This document shows, in pieces, positions 41,767 through 52,700 of a DNA stretch of 64,000 bases. The stretch is from Symsagittifera roscoffensis (Eukaryota; Xenacoelomorpha; Acoela; Convolutidae): positions 21,016,596 through 21,080,595 of the forward strand of contig NC_087067.1 in NCBI RefSeq assembly GCF_963678635.1, in the 5' to 3' direction. The notes beneath the pieces are model-generated. The model made no database searches. It was given only the letters and a program-made list of their open reading frames with translations, and was not told where the DNA came from. A program made the translations under genes and the position numbers. How positions within the stretch are numbered: the stretch's first letter is position 1; the number at the start of each line of letters is the position of its first letter.

Positions 41767-42310
41767 TCAGCGTTTCGCGTCTTTATGCAGTTTTCGCAAT
41801 GTTATGGCATGGGGGTTGAAAATTTTCTCATCAAAGAAATCGCGGCGAAATCGTGAACCCCAGAATCTGTTTACTTTATTGTCAAGTCGTGCCTCATCTT
41901 CAGTTGTAGTTGAATTGTTGACAAAGCTTTCGCCTTGCAACGGCTGAAGTTGCGGCTCAATCTCGACGTCATGGCAAACCTCGTTCATGAGGTTGGCGAA
42001 CGTGTCTCTAATTTCATTGTGTCTTATGTGTGTGTAACCACCCTTTGCACAGTGAAGCGCATGTGTCAAGTTAAAATTAGCACCACATGCACATGTGAGT
42101 GGGGTTTTGGTTGGTTCCCATCCGTATCTTAAGTAAATACCACCTCTGAATTCTGACTTATTCAGGTTGAAGTTGTATCTGCTCAGTGGTAAAGCATTGA
42201 GCCAGTTATAGGCTCCCTTTTCATAGGCCAGGTCGATTGCGTATTTATCTCTTTCATTTAAGGAGTCAATGAGGCTTTTTTTTTCGATTTGTTCTATCAG
42301 TTTTCAAATT
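41767..42310 (-). pseudogene. Retroelement fragment: zinc finger plus endonuclease-like tail
   Basis: A continuous minus frame of about 180 codons (LIEQIEKKSLIDSL...). It contains a zinc-finger-like CACGANFNLTHALHCAKGG, then RHNEIRD and ARLDNKVNRFWG...FFDEKIFNP, a pattern I know from RT-bearing retroelements of cnidarians and other invertebrates and which resembles a PD-(D/E)xK-type nuclease tail. The RT itself is absent and the frame ends after HKDAKR. Family (R2-like or other) is uncertain. Not a host gene. Confidence 0.65.
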
Positions 42311-43164
42311 TTTGATTTTCGTACATATGTGTGCATATGCTGTGTTACTGCTGTGATAGGATCTTGAGATTCCAGTACTAGTGATGTTTCCTTAGACCAT
42401 TCTAGGTAGCTTTAATGATCGGATGGCAGCTTCGGTTGGTCAATTAAAAGGTGCCTTTCCGCATACGAGGGTCCATGACGGTCTCGGTTGAATAGGTCTA
42501 TACCAACTTCATATTATTTATGCATCTATATCACAAAAAGAAAACTATAAACGTAGCCAAGGACGAAAGTATCATAAACGATTTCCGTGTGAAATCTAAC
42601 CCTCTCTAGAAAAGCACTTATGAAATGTTCTATTGTTCCGGTACTTTTTTATCTCTAGCATCCCCGGGTGCTGCAAATTGCACTCCATTGCGCAACTTCG
42701 TTCTGATAAAAAAAAGAGACCAAATTGAAGGACGACTTTCAGAATAAGGCAGTGAGGATTGTTTGAATTGGTATCAAAGAGAGAGAGAGAGGGTTTAGGC
42801 TTCTGTGTTTTACACAAGGGTTTGCACCCATCACTTGACGGCAGAGCTGACTTTCTGCACCATGTTGCAATGTCCACAGTTGCATAAAAAAGCCCTGGAA
42901 CATAAGTTGCCTTCAGAGTAGTCTTTGTAGCAGTAACTTCAGTATAATTTTGTTAGGTATGGTTTGCCAAATTGTACGAGTGTGCCAGTCGGTCATATTT
43001 GGCAGTTTGACCTTGAGTTGAACGTTTAACCTTGATTTTTGGGAACAAAAGTAATTTTTTTAAATTTCGAATGGAGCTTATCATCCTAAATTTTCTCGCG
43101 ACAACTGAAAATACGAGAAAAAGTCAGACAGAAGATTCGAGGTATAATCGCGGGAGAGTTGCTA
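42311..43164. other. Intergenic, little recognised
   Basis: A short GA run at 42779-42792. Otherwise nothing recognised. Confidence 0.5.
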
Positions 43165-43289
43165 GAAAGCAATTTTACCAGAATTATACGACACGAGTAG
43201 AGGTATCTTGTTACCGATAGGAAATCAAGAGTACTTTTACCAGAATTATACGAAACGGGTAGAGCTATCTTGTTCACGATAGGAAACCC

Positions 43290-43540
43290 TTCACTGAAAT
43301 GTTGGGACCCTTCGCCAAAGTTTTGGGACCTTCGAAAAAACGTTGGGACCCATCGATAAAGTGTTGGGACTCTTCGCTAAAGTGTTGGGTCCCTTCACTA
43401 AATTGTTGGGACCCTTCGCCGAAGAGTTGGGACCCTTCGCTGAAGTGTTGGGACCCTTCGCTAAAGTGTTGAGACCCTTCGCCAAAGTGTTGAGACCCTC
43501 CGACAAAGTGTTAGGACCCTTCGACAAAGTGTTGCCCAAT
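43290..43540 (+). repeat. Short array of the 21-bp satellite (about 12 units)
   Basis: Units of the GTTGGGACCCTTCGCTAAAG type follow directly on GATAGGAAACCC, the same junction as at 46725-46740. Confidence 0.9.
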
Positions 43541-43544
43541 AACT

Positions 43545-44240
43545 TTTGGCTCAAGAGTCAGGGACACTATCTCTTGTGTTTTTCTACTTCACGCGGTCGG
43601 AGTTAATTCGGTTCCCTTGCGACATGAGACTACAAACCGTGTTACAGCTTAAAGGCTATTGCCAAAATACCACTAATAAGGCTACTTAAAGGCTACCACT
43701 AACAACAGGGTCGGAACCTACGCATACCGTTAGTTTTTATTGGACAGTGGACCTTTGATCAATTTCAGAGGGATGAACCTACAAACTCGACTTAACTCAA
43801 CATGATCACATACAAAACATCCAAGAAATTTAAGTTAGGTACTCACATACCGACACAATCTCTATTAATTATTCAATTCGTGTCGGTATGTGTGTACCTA
43901 ATTTATTTTTCATGAGTGTATTTTTTGTGATTATGTTGAGTAAGGGCGAGTTTGTAGGTTGATCCATCTGAAATGAATCAAATGTCCACTGTCCAAGAAA
44001 AAATAATGGTATGCTTATGTTTCGACCCTGTTTTTAATGGCGTTCGCGTGTTTTAGCTATTTTGAGTCCTGACCATGGGGGTGTTCTTATTTCTAGAGTG
44101 AGTGGGGATTTTGGTAGTTGCCCTTAAGCTGTAACACGGTTTGTAGTCTCATGTCGCAAGCAAACCGAATTGGCTCCGACCGCATGTGGTAGAAAAATAC
44201 AAGAGATAGTGTCCCTGACTCTTGAGCCAAAGTTTATAGG
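43545..44240. repeat. Large inverted repeat, arms about 330 bp
   Basis: The left arm from GGCTCAAGAGTCAGGGACAC to CACATACCGACAC reappears inverted from GTGTCGGTATGTG to GTCCCTGACTCTTGAGCC. Centre near 43875. Single copies of the same arm are at 45705-46070 and 56810-56988. Confidence 0.88.
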
Positions 44241-44869
44241 GCCTAAATCTCTCAGACTCATATGTGACCTAAGTAGGGGACTGTTACGTAGTGTTTTTAT
44301 GGCGCTCCTGGGTGTTTTTACGACATCAAGACTAAGGGATCGAACCCACTTGACGCAGCTCCGGACTATATGTCCATTTCAGAGTACTGGTGGTTCGGTT
44401 CAACGGGAACGTGTCCACCTTCTGGTTGTAACTTGATAGCTTTTTAAGAAAACTCGAGAAATATTCCCGGTGCACTTTCCGAAACGAGGCCTAGCTAACC
44501 GAGTAAGGGGTCCAATAGAGGGACGAAAAACGAGTAAAAGACGAAAAACGAATATAAAATATGAGAAAGCTTAAAGACAGGCACAAATAACGTTAAAAAT
44601 TTCAACGAGGACAGTCGCTTTGATTCCCAGATTAGGTGAATCAAAGCTTTATATAAATTAAAATAGTATACTCATACTGTTTTCAAATAAGACTAATCGT
44701 CTCGATCAAATCAGCAACGTTGAACAGGGAAGAAATCACAAGGGTGTTCTGTGTCGTCAAACGGGTATCGTTAAAAACCCTTTTACTCAATAGGAGATAA
44801 GTGTAAAATTGAGTAAGCGAGTACCCACTGTTTTGAGAAAACGTTTTTACTTGAGCAGAGCTTGGAAAC
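44241..44869. other. Unassigned spacer in the mosaic
   Basis: No repeat partner seen inside the window and no credible ORF. Confidence 0.5.
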
Positions 44870-45420
44870 AGGTTCTACGTATTTCTCTCGAAAGGTTTAG
44901 CACCCATCGCGCTTAGGGTAACTTTAGGCTTAAGTGGGGGGCTAGATAGGGGGGAGGTTAGAAGGGGGCTGGTTTACATAGAGGTTAGTGGTTGGAAATT
45001 GTAAAAAGGGGGGCTTCTTTACAGTAACTATACAATCAATTTAGTTACATTTGATTGACTATAGTCAGGAACGATCTAGTTAAAGACTCAGAACAAGAGT
45101 TGGAACGCGAAGGTACCGGGTAGTAAACTCGAATTAAGGTATATAACCTGGCCGGATTGGTTCGGGTGATTGGAAATAGACGGTTTTTGGAACGCAATAG
45201 GTGAACGCCCCATAAGAACGTTAAAAAGGGGGGAGAAAAAACGCGTGACATTCAGGTAACAGACTTTTTTTTATCGAAAGACGGCCCTTGTCGTCTTTGC
45301 ATTTTGAGTACAATGATTTTTCTTGTTTTTATTGTTTTTCTTAGCTGGCTTCTATTGTTTTCACTTTTAATTACTTTGCGCAGTATTGGTGCATCTGAAA
45401 CCACAAAGAGGCTTAAAATT
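44870..45420 (+). repeat. Inverted-repeat arm, partner at 55440-55960
   Basis: From TTTCTCTCGAAAGGTTTAG and GCGCTTAGGGTAACTTTAGG through ACCTGAATGTC-type sequence to GAAACCACAAAGAGGC; the whole segment recurs as reverse complement about 10 kb to the right. Confidence 0.9.
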
Positions 45421-45429
45421 CGTAATTTT

Positions 45430-46070
45430 ACAAGAACTAATATTCGCAATTTTACCAGAATTATACGACACGAGGAGAGTTTTCTTGTTCCCGATAGGAA
45501 ATCAAGAGTTAGAGAAAAGCGATAAAGAAGAACCATCAATTGAAACAGAGTGATACTTGAGCGGAAAGATTTAGAGCGGAAGCTAACAATGGTCTGGAGA
45601 GAAAAACTTCTTGATTTAAAACCTAATTCTTCAATATTTCTCGAGTTAATCTTAATTACTTTAAATCAGTTCTAGAGTTGCCTTACCATTAGTAGTTATT
45701 CAGTTCTAGAGGTCGTGTTGGTATGTGAGTACCTAATTTAAATTTCTTGAATGCATTTTATGTGATTATCTTGAATTAAGGCCAGTTTGTAGGTTGATCC
45801 ATCTGAAATGGATCAAAGGTCCACTGTCCAATTAAAATTAACGGTATGCTTATGTTCCGACCCTGTTTTTAATGGCGTTCGCGTGTTTTAGGTATTTTGA
45901 GACCTGACCATGGGAGTATTCTTATTTCTATTCTAGAGTGGGGGGATTTTGGTAGTAGCCTTTAAGCTGTAACACGGTTTGTAGTCTCATGTCATAAGCG
46001 AACCGAATTAGCTTCGACCGCATGTGGTAGAAAAACACAAGAGATAGTGTCCCTGACTCTTGAGCCTATA
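45430..46070 (+). repeat. Module repeated at 56550-56988 (direct) and 46395-46605 (inverted)
   Basis: Starts with TTTTACCAGAATTATACGAC and runs through GAACCATCAATnGAAACAGA, TTCTAGAGGTCGTGTTGG and GGACAGTGGACC-type sequence. The 56550 copy is nearly the same until the gap. Confidence 0.88.
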
Positions 46071-46394
46071 GTTATAGGGCCCTTTTTCTCTTAGCCTCAT
46101 ATGTGACTTAAGTTGGCGACTGTTACAGAGGTAAATATTTCCGTTTTTCGTATTATATTCAATAATGACTGGTTCTTTTCCAAAAATTTTCATCAACGTT
46201 TCTTGTAGCTGCCTTTCAACATTGATACAAGCATTAACAGACCATGTAGTTCAAAGTAATACGATAATAGAAGCAGTCTCAGTTCAGTTAGTCTTTGTTT
46301 GTAGCTCTTATCCCAATTGCCCATTATCCAGATTTTTGCTTTCCTTTGGACACATTTATTTTCTTTACTCTAATGGTAAAGCAACCCTAGAACT
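46071..46394. other. Unassigned spacer in the mosaic
   Basis: About 320 bp without a repeat partner or credible ORF. Confidence 0.5.
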
Positions 46395-46735
46395 GGTTTA
46401 AGGTAATTAAGTTTAACTCAAGAAGTTTTGAAGAATTAAGTTATTTTCTCCGGAACATTGCCAGCTTCAGCTGTCTATCTTTGCACTCAAGTATCACTCT
46501 GGTCCAATTGATTGTTCTTCTTTAACGCTCTTCTTGAACTCTTCATTTACTATCGGGAACAAGATAGCTCTACTTGTGTCGTATAATTCTTGTAAAGTTG
46601 CTATTCGCAATTTTACCAGAATTATACGAAACGAGTAGAGGTATCTTGTTACCGATAAGAAATCAAGAGTACTTTTACCAGAATTATACGAAACGAGTAG
46701 AACTATCTTGTTCCCGATAGGAAACCCTTTGCTAA
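46395..46735 (-). repeat. Inverted arm module next to the main array
   Basis: 46395-46605 is the diverged reverse complement of 45430-45665. 46600-46735 has two copies of the ACCAGAATTATACGAAACGA / CCGATAGGAAA arm and matches the reverse complement of 56411-56545. Confidence 0.85.
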
Positions 46736-49700
46736 AGTGTTGGGACCCTTCGCCAAAGTTTTGGGACCCTTCGAAAAAATGTTGGGACCCTTCACTGAAG
46801 TGTTGGGACCCTTCGCCAAAGTGTTACGACCCTTCGACAAAGCGCTTGGACCCTTAGCTAAAGTGTTGGGACCCTTAGCTCAAGTGTTGGGACCCTTCGC
46901 GAAAGTGTTAAGACCCGTCGCTAAAGTGTTGGGACCCTTTGCTAAAGTGTTGCGACCCTTCGATAAAGCGTTGGGACCCTTCGCTAAAGCGTTGGGAACC
47001 TTCGAAAAAGTGTTGGGACCCTTCGCCAAAGTGTTACGACCCTTCAACAAAGTGCTTGGACCCTTAGCTAAAGTGTTGGGACCCTTAGCTCAAGTGTTGG
47101 GTCCTTTCGCGAAAGTGTTGGGACCCTTCACTGAAGTGTTAGGACCCTTCGCCAAAGGGTTACGACCCTTCGACAAAGTGCTGGGACCCTTAGCTAAAGT
47201 GTTGGGACCCTTAGCTCAAGTGTTGGGACCCTTAGCTAAAGTGTTGGGACCCTTAGCTCAAGTGTTGGGACACTTCTCGAAAGTGTTGGGACCCTTCGCT
47301 GAAGTGTTGGGACCCTTCGCTGAAGTGTTGGGACCCTTCGCTAAAGTGTTACGACCCTTCGACAAAGTGCTGGGACCCTTAGCTAAAGTGTTGGGACCCT
47401 TAGCTCAAGTGTTGGGACCCTTCGCTAAAGTGTTGGGACCCTTCGCCAAATTGTTGGGACCCTTCGCTTAAGTGTTGGGACCCTTCGCCAAAGTGTTACG
47501 ACCCTTCGACAAAGTGCTGGGACCCTTAGCTAAAGTGTTGGGACCCTTAGCTCAAGTGTTGGGACCCTTCGCGAAAGTGTTGGGACCCTTCGTCAAAGTG
47601 TTGGGACCCTTCACTGAAGTGTTGGGACCCTTCGCCAAATTTTGAAGACCCTTCGACAAAGTGCTGGGACCCTTCGACAAAGTGTTAGGTCCCTTCGACA
47701 AAGTGTTGGGACCACTCGTTAAGGTGTTGGGACCCTTGGCCAAAGTGTTGGGACCCTTCGACAAAGTGTTGGGACCTTTCGCTAAAGTGTTGGGACCCTT
47801 CGCCAAAGTGTTGAGACCCTTCGACAAAGTGTTAGGTCACTTCGACAAAGTGATGGGACCCTTAGCTAAAGTGTTGGGACCCTTAGCTCAAGTGTTGGGA
47901 CCCTTAGCTCAAGTGTTGGGACCCTTCGCGAAAGTGTTGGGGCCTTCGCCAAATTGTTGGGACCCTTCGCTTAAGTGTTGGGACCCTTCGCCAAAGTGTT
48001 ACGACCCTTCGACAAAGTGCTGGGACCCTTAGCTAAAGTGTTACGACCCTTCGACAAAGTGCTGGGACCCTTAGCTAAAGTGTTGGGACCCTTAGCTCAA
48101 GTGTTGGGACCCTTCGCGAAAGTGTTGGGACCCTTCGCCAAATTGTTGGGACCCTTCGCTTAAGTGTTGGGACCCTTCGCCAAAGTGTTACGACCCTTCG
48201 ACAAAGTGCTGGGACCCTTAGCTAAAGTGTTGGGACCCTTAGCTCAAGTGTTGGGACCCTTCGCGAAAGTGTTGGGACCCTTCGTCAAAGTGTTGGGACC
48301 CTTCACTGAAGTGTTGGGACCCTTCGCCAAATTTTGAAGACCCTTCGACAAAGTGCTGGGACCCTTCGACAAAGTGTTAGGTCCCTTCGACAAAGTGTTG
48401 GGACCACTCGTTAAGGTGTTGGGACCCTTGGCCAAAGTGTTGGGACCCTTCGACAAAGTGTTGGGACCCTTCGCTAAAGTGTTGGGACCCTTCGCCAAAG
48501 TGTTGAGACTCTTCGACAAAGTGTTAGGTCCCTTCGACAAAGTGATGGGACCACTCGTTAAGGTTTGGGACCCTTCGCCAAAGTGTTGAGACCCTTCGAC
48601 AAAGTGTTAGGTCCCTTCGACAAAGTGCTGGGACCCTTAGCTAAAGTGTTGGGACCCTTAGCTCAAGTGTTGGGACCCTTCGCGAAAGTGTTGGGACCTT
48701 TCGTCAAATTGTTGGGACCCTTAGCTAAAGTGTTGGGACCCTTAGCTCAAGTGTTGGGTCACTTCGCGAAAGTGTTGGGACCCTTCGCCAAATTGTTGGG
48801 ACCCTTCGCTGAAGTGTTGAGACCCTTCGCTAAAGTGTTACGACCCTTCGACAAAGTGCTGGGACCCTTAGCTAAAGTGTTGGGACCCTTCGACAAAGTG
48901 TTAGGTCCCTTCGACAAAGTGATGGGACCACTCGTTAAGGTGTTGGGACCCTTCGCCAAAGTGTTGAGACCCTTCGACAAAGTGTTAGGTCCCTTCGACA
49001 AAGTGCTGGGACCCTTAGCTAAAGTGTTGGGACCCTTAGCTCAAGTGTTGGGACCCTTCGCCAAAGTGTTACGACCCTTCGACAAAGTGCTGGGACCCTT
49101 AGCTAAAGTGTTGGGACCCTTAGCTCAAGTGTTGGGACCCTTCGCGAAAGTGTTGGGACCCTTCGTCAAAGTGCTGGGACCCTTAGCTAAAGTGTTGGGA
49201 CCCTTAGCTCAAGTGTTGGGAACCTTCGCGAAAGTGTTGGGACCCTTCGTCAAATTGTTGGGACCCTTAGCTAAAGTGTTACGACCCTTCGACAAAGTGC
49301 TGGGACCCTTAGCTAAAGAGTTGGGACCCTTCGTCAAATTGTTGGGACCCTTAGCTAAAGTGTTACGACCCTTCGACAAAGTGCTGGGCCCTTCGGTTAA
49401 GTGTTGGGACCCTTCGCCAAATTTTGAAGACCCTTCGACAAAGTGCTGGGACCCTTAGCTAAAGTGTTGGGACCCTTAGCTCAAGTGTTGGGACCCTTCG
49501 CGAAAGTGTTGGGACCCTTCGCCAAAGTGTTGGGACCCTTCGGTTAAGTGTTGGGACCCTTCGCCAAATTTTGAAGACCCTTCGACAAAGTGCTGGGACC
49601 CTTAGCTAAAGTGTTGGGACCCTTAGCTCAAGTGTTGGGACCCTTCGCGAAAGTGTTGGGACCCTTCGTCAAAGTGTTGGGACCCTTCACTGAAGTGTTG

Positions 49701-52700
49701 GGACCCTTCGCCAAATTTTGAAGACCCTTCGACAAAGTGCTGGGACCCTTCGACAAAGTGTTAGGTCCCTTCGACAAAGTGTTGGGACCACTCGTTAAGG
49801 TGTTGGGACCCTTGGCCAAAGTGTTGGGACCCTTCGACAAAGTGTTGGGACCCTTCGCTAAAGTGTTGGGACCCTTCGCCAAAGTGTTGAGACTCTTCGA
49901 CAAAGTGTTAGGTCCCTTCGACAAAGTGATGGGACCACTCGTTAAGGTGTTGGGACCCTTCGCCAAAGAGTTGAGACCCTTCGACAAAGTGTTAGGTCCC
50001 TTCGACAAAGTGCTGGGACCCTTAGCTAAAGTGTTGGGACCCTTAGCTCAAGTGTTGGGACCCTTCGCGAAAGTGTTGGGACCCTTCGTCAAATTGTTGG
50101 GACCCTTAGCTAAAGTGTTGGGACCCTTAGCTCAAGTGTTGGGACACTTCGCGAAAGTGTTGGGACCCTTCGCCAAATTGTTGGGACCCTTCGCTGAAGT
50201 GTTGAGACCCTTCGCTAAAGTGTTACGACCCTTCGACAAAGTGCTGGGACCCTTAGCTAAAGTGTTGGGACCCTTCGACAAAGTGTTAGGTTCCTTCGAC
50301 AAAGTGATGGGACCACTCGTTAAGGTGTTGGGACCCTTCGCCAAAGTGTTGAGACCCTTCGACAAAGTGTTAGGTCCCTTCGACAAAGTGCTGGGACCCT
50401 TAGCTAAAGTGTTGGGACCCTTAGCTCAAGTGTTGGGACCCTTCGCCAAAGTGTTACGACCCTTCGACAAAGTGCTGGGACCCTTAGCTAAAGTGTTGGG
50501 ACCCTTAGCTCAAGTGTTGGGACCCTTCGCGAAAGTGTTGGGACCCTTCGTCAAAGTGCTGGGACCCTTAGCTAAAGTGTTGGGACCCTTAGCTCAAGTG
50601 TTGGGACCCTTCGCGAAAGTGTTGGGACCCTTCGTCAAATTGTTGGGACCCTTAGCTAAAGTGTTACGACCCTTCGACAAAGTGCTGGGACCCTTAGCTA
50701 AAGTGTTGGGACCCTTCGTCAAATTGTTGGGACCCTTAGCTAAAGTGTTACGACCCTTCGACAAAGTGCTGGGACCCTTAGCTAAAGTGTTGGGACCCTT
50801 AGCTCAAGTGTTGGGACCCTTCGCGAAAGTGTTGGGACCCTTCGCCAAATTGTTGGGACCCTTCGCTTAAGTGTTGGGACCCTTCGCCAAAGTGTTACGA
50901 CCCTTCGACAAAGTGCTGGGACCCTTAGCTAAAGTGTTGGGACCCTTAGCTCAAGTGTTGGGACCCTTCGCGAAAGTGTTGGGACCCTTCGTCAAAGTGT
51001 TGGCACCCTTCACTGAAGTGTTGGAACCCTTCGCCAAATTTTGAAGACCCTTCGACAAAGTGCTGGGACCCTTCGACAAAGTGTTAGGTCCCTTCGTCAA
51101 AGTGCTGGGACCCTTAGCTCAAGAGTTGGGACCCTTCGCTGAAGTGTTGGGACCCTTCGCTAAAGTGTTGGGACCCTTCGCCAAAGTGTTGAGACCCTTC
51201 GACAAAGTGTTAGGAACCTTCGAGAAAGTGTTGGGACCCTTCGTAAAAGTGTTGGGACCCTTCGACAAAGTGTTGGGACCCTTCGCCAAAGTGTTACGAC
51301 CCTTCGACAAAGTGCTGGGACCCTTAGCTAAAGTGTTGGGACCCTTAGCTCAAGTGTTGGGACCCTTCGCGAAAGTGTTGGGACCCTTCGTCAAAGTGCT
51401 GGGACCCTTAGCTCAAGTGTTGGGACCCTTCGCGAAAGTGTTGGGACCCTTCGCCAAATTGTTGGGACCCTTCGCTTAAGTGTTGGGACCCTTCGCCAAA
51501 GTGTTACGACCCTTCGACAAAGTGCTGGGACCCTTAGCTAAAGTGTTGGGACCCTTAGCTCAAGTGTTGGGACCCTTCGCGAAAGTGTTGGGACCCTTCG
51601 TCAAAGTGTTGGCACCCTTCACTGAAGTGTTGGAACCCTTCGCCAAATTTTGAAGACCCTTCGACAAAATGCTGGGACCCTTCGACAAAGTGTTAGGTCC
51701 CTTCGACAAAGTGTTGGGACCACTCGTTAAGGTGTTGGGACCCTTGCCAAAGTGTTGGGACCCTTCGACAAAGTGTTGGGACCCTTCGCTAAAGAGTTGG
51801 GACCCTTCGCCAAAGTGTTGAGACCCTTCGACAAAGTGTTAGGTCCCTTCGACAAAGTGATGGGACCACTCGTTAAGGGGTTGGGACCCTTCGCCAAAGT
51901 GTTGAGACCCTTCGACAAAGTGTTAGGTCCCTTCGACAAAGTGCTGGGACCCTTAGCTAAAGTGTTGGGACCCTTAGCTCAAGTGTTGGGACCCTTCGCG
52001 AAAGTGTTGGGACCCTTCGCTGAAGTGTTGGGACCCTTCGCTAAAGTGTTACGACCCTTAGCTCAAGTGTTGGGACACTTCGCGAAAGTGTTGGGACCCT
52101 TTGCCAAATTGTTGGGACCCTTCGCTGAAGTGTTGGGACCCTTCGCTAAAGTGTTACGACCCTTCGACAAAGTGCTGGGACCCTTAGCTAAAGTGTTGGG
52201 ACCCTTAGTTCAAGTGTTGGGACCCTTCGCGAAAGTGTTGGGACCCTTCGCCAAATTGTTGGGACCCTTCGCTTAAGTGTTGGGACCCTTCGCCAAAGTG
52301 TTACGACCCTTCGACAAAGTGCTGGGACCCTTAGCTAAAGTGTTGGGACCCTTAGCTCAAGTGTTGGGACCCTTCGCGAAAGTGTTGGGACCCTTCGTCA
52401 AAGTGTTGGGACCCTTCACTGAAGTGTTGGGACCCTTCGCCAAATTTTGAAGACCCTTCGACAAAGTGCTGGGACCCTTCGACAAAGTGTTAGGTCCCTT
52501 CGACAAAGTGTTGGGACCACTCGTTAAAGTGTTGGGATCTTTGGCCAAAAAGTTGGGACCCTTCGACAAAGTGTTGGGACCCTTCGCTAAAGTGTTGGGA
52601 CCCTTCGCCAAAGTGTTGAGACCCTTCGACAAAGTGTTAGGTCCCTTCGACAAAGTGATGGGACCACTCGTTAAGGTGTTGGGACCCTTGGCCAAAGTGT

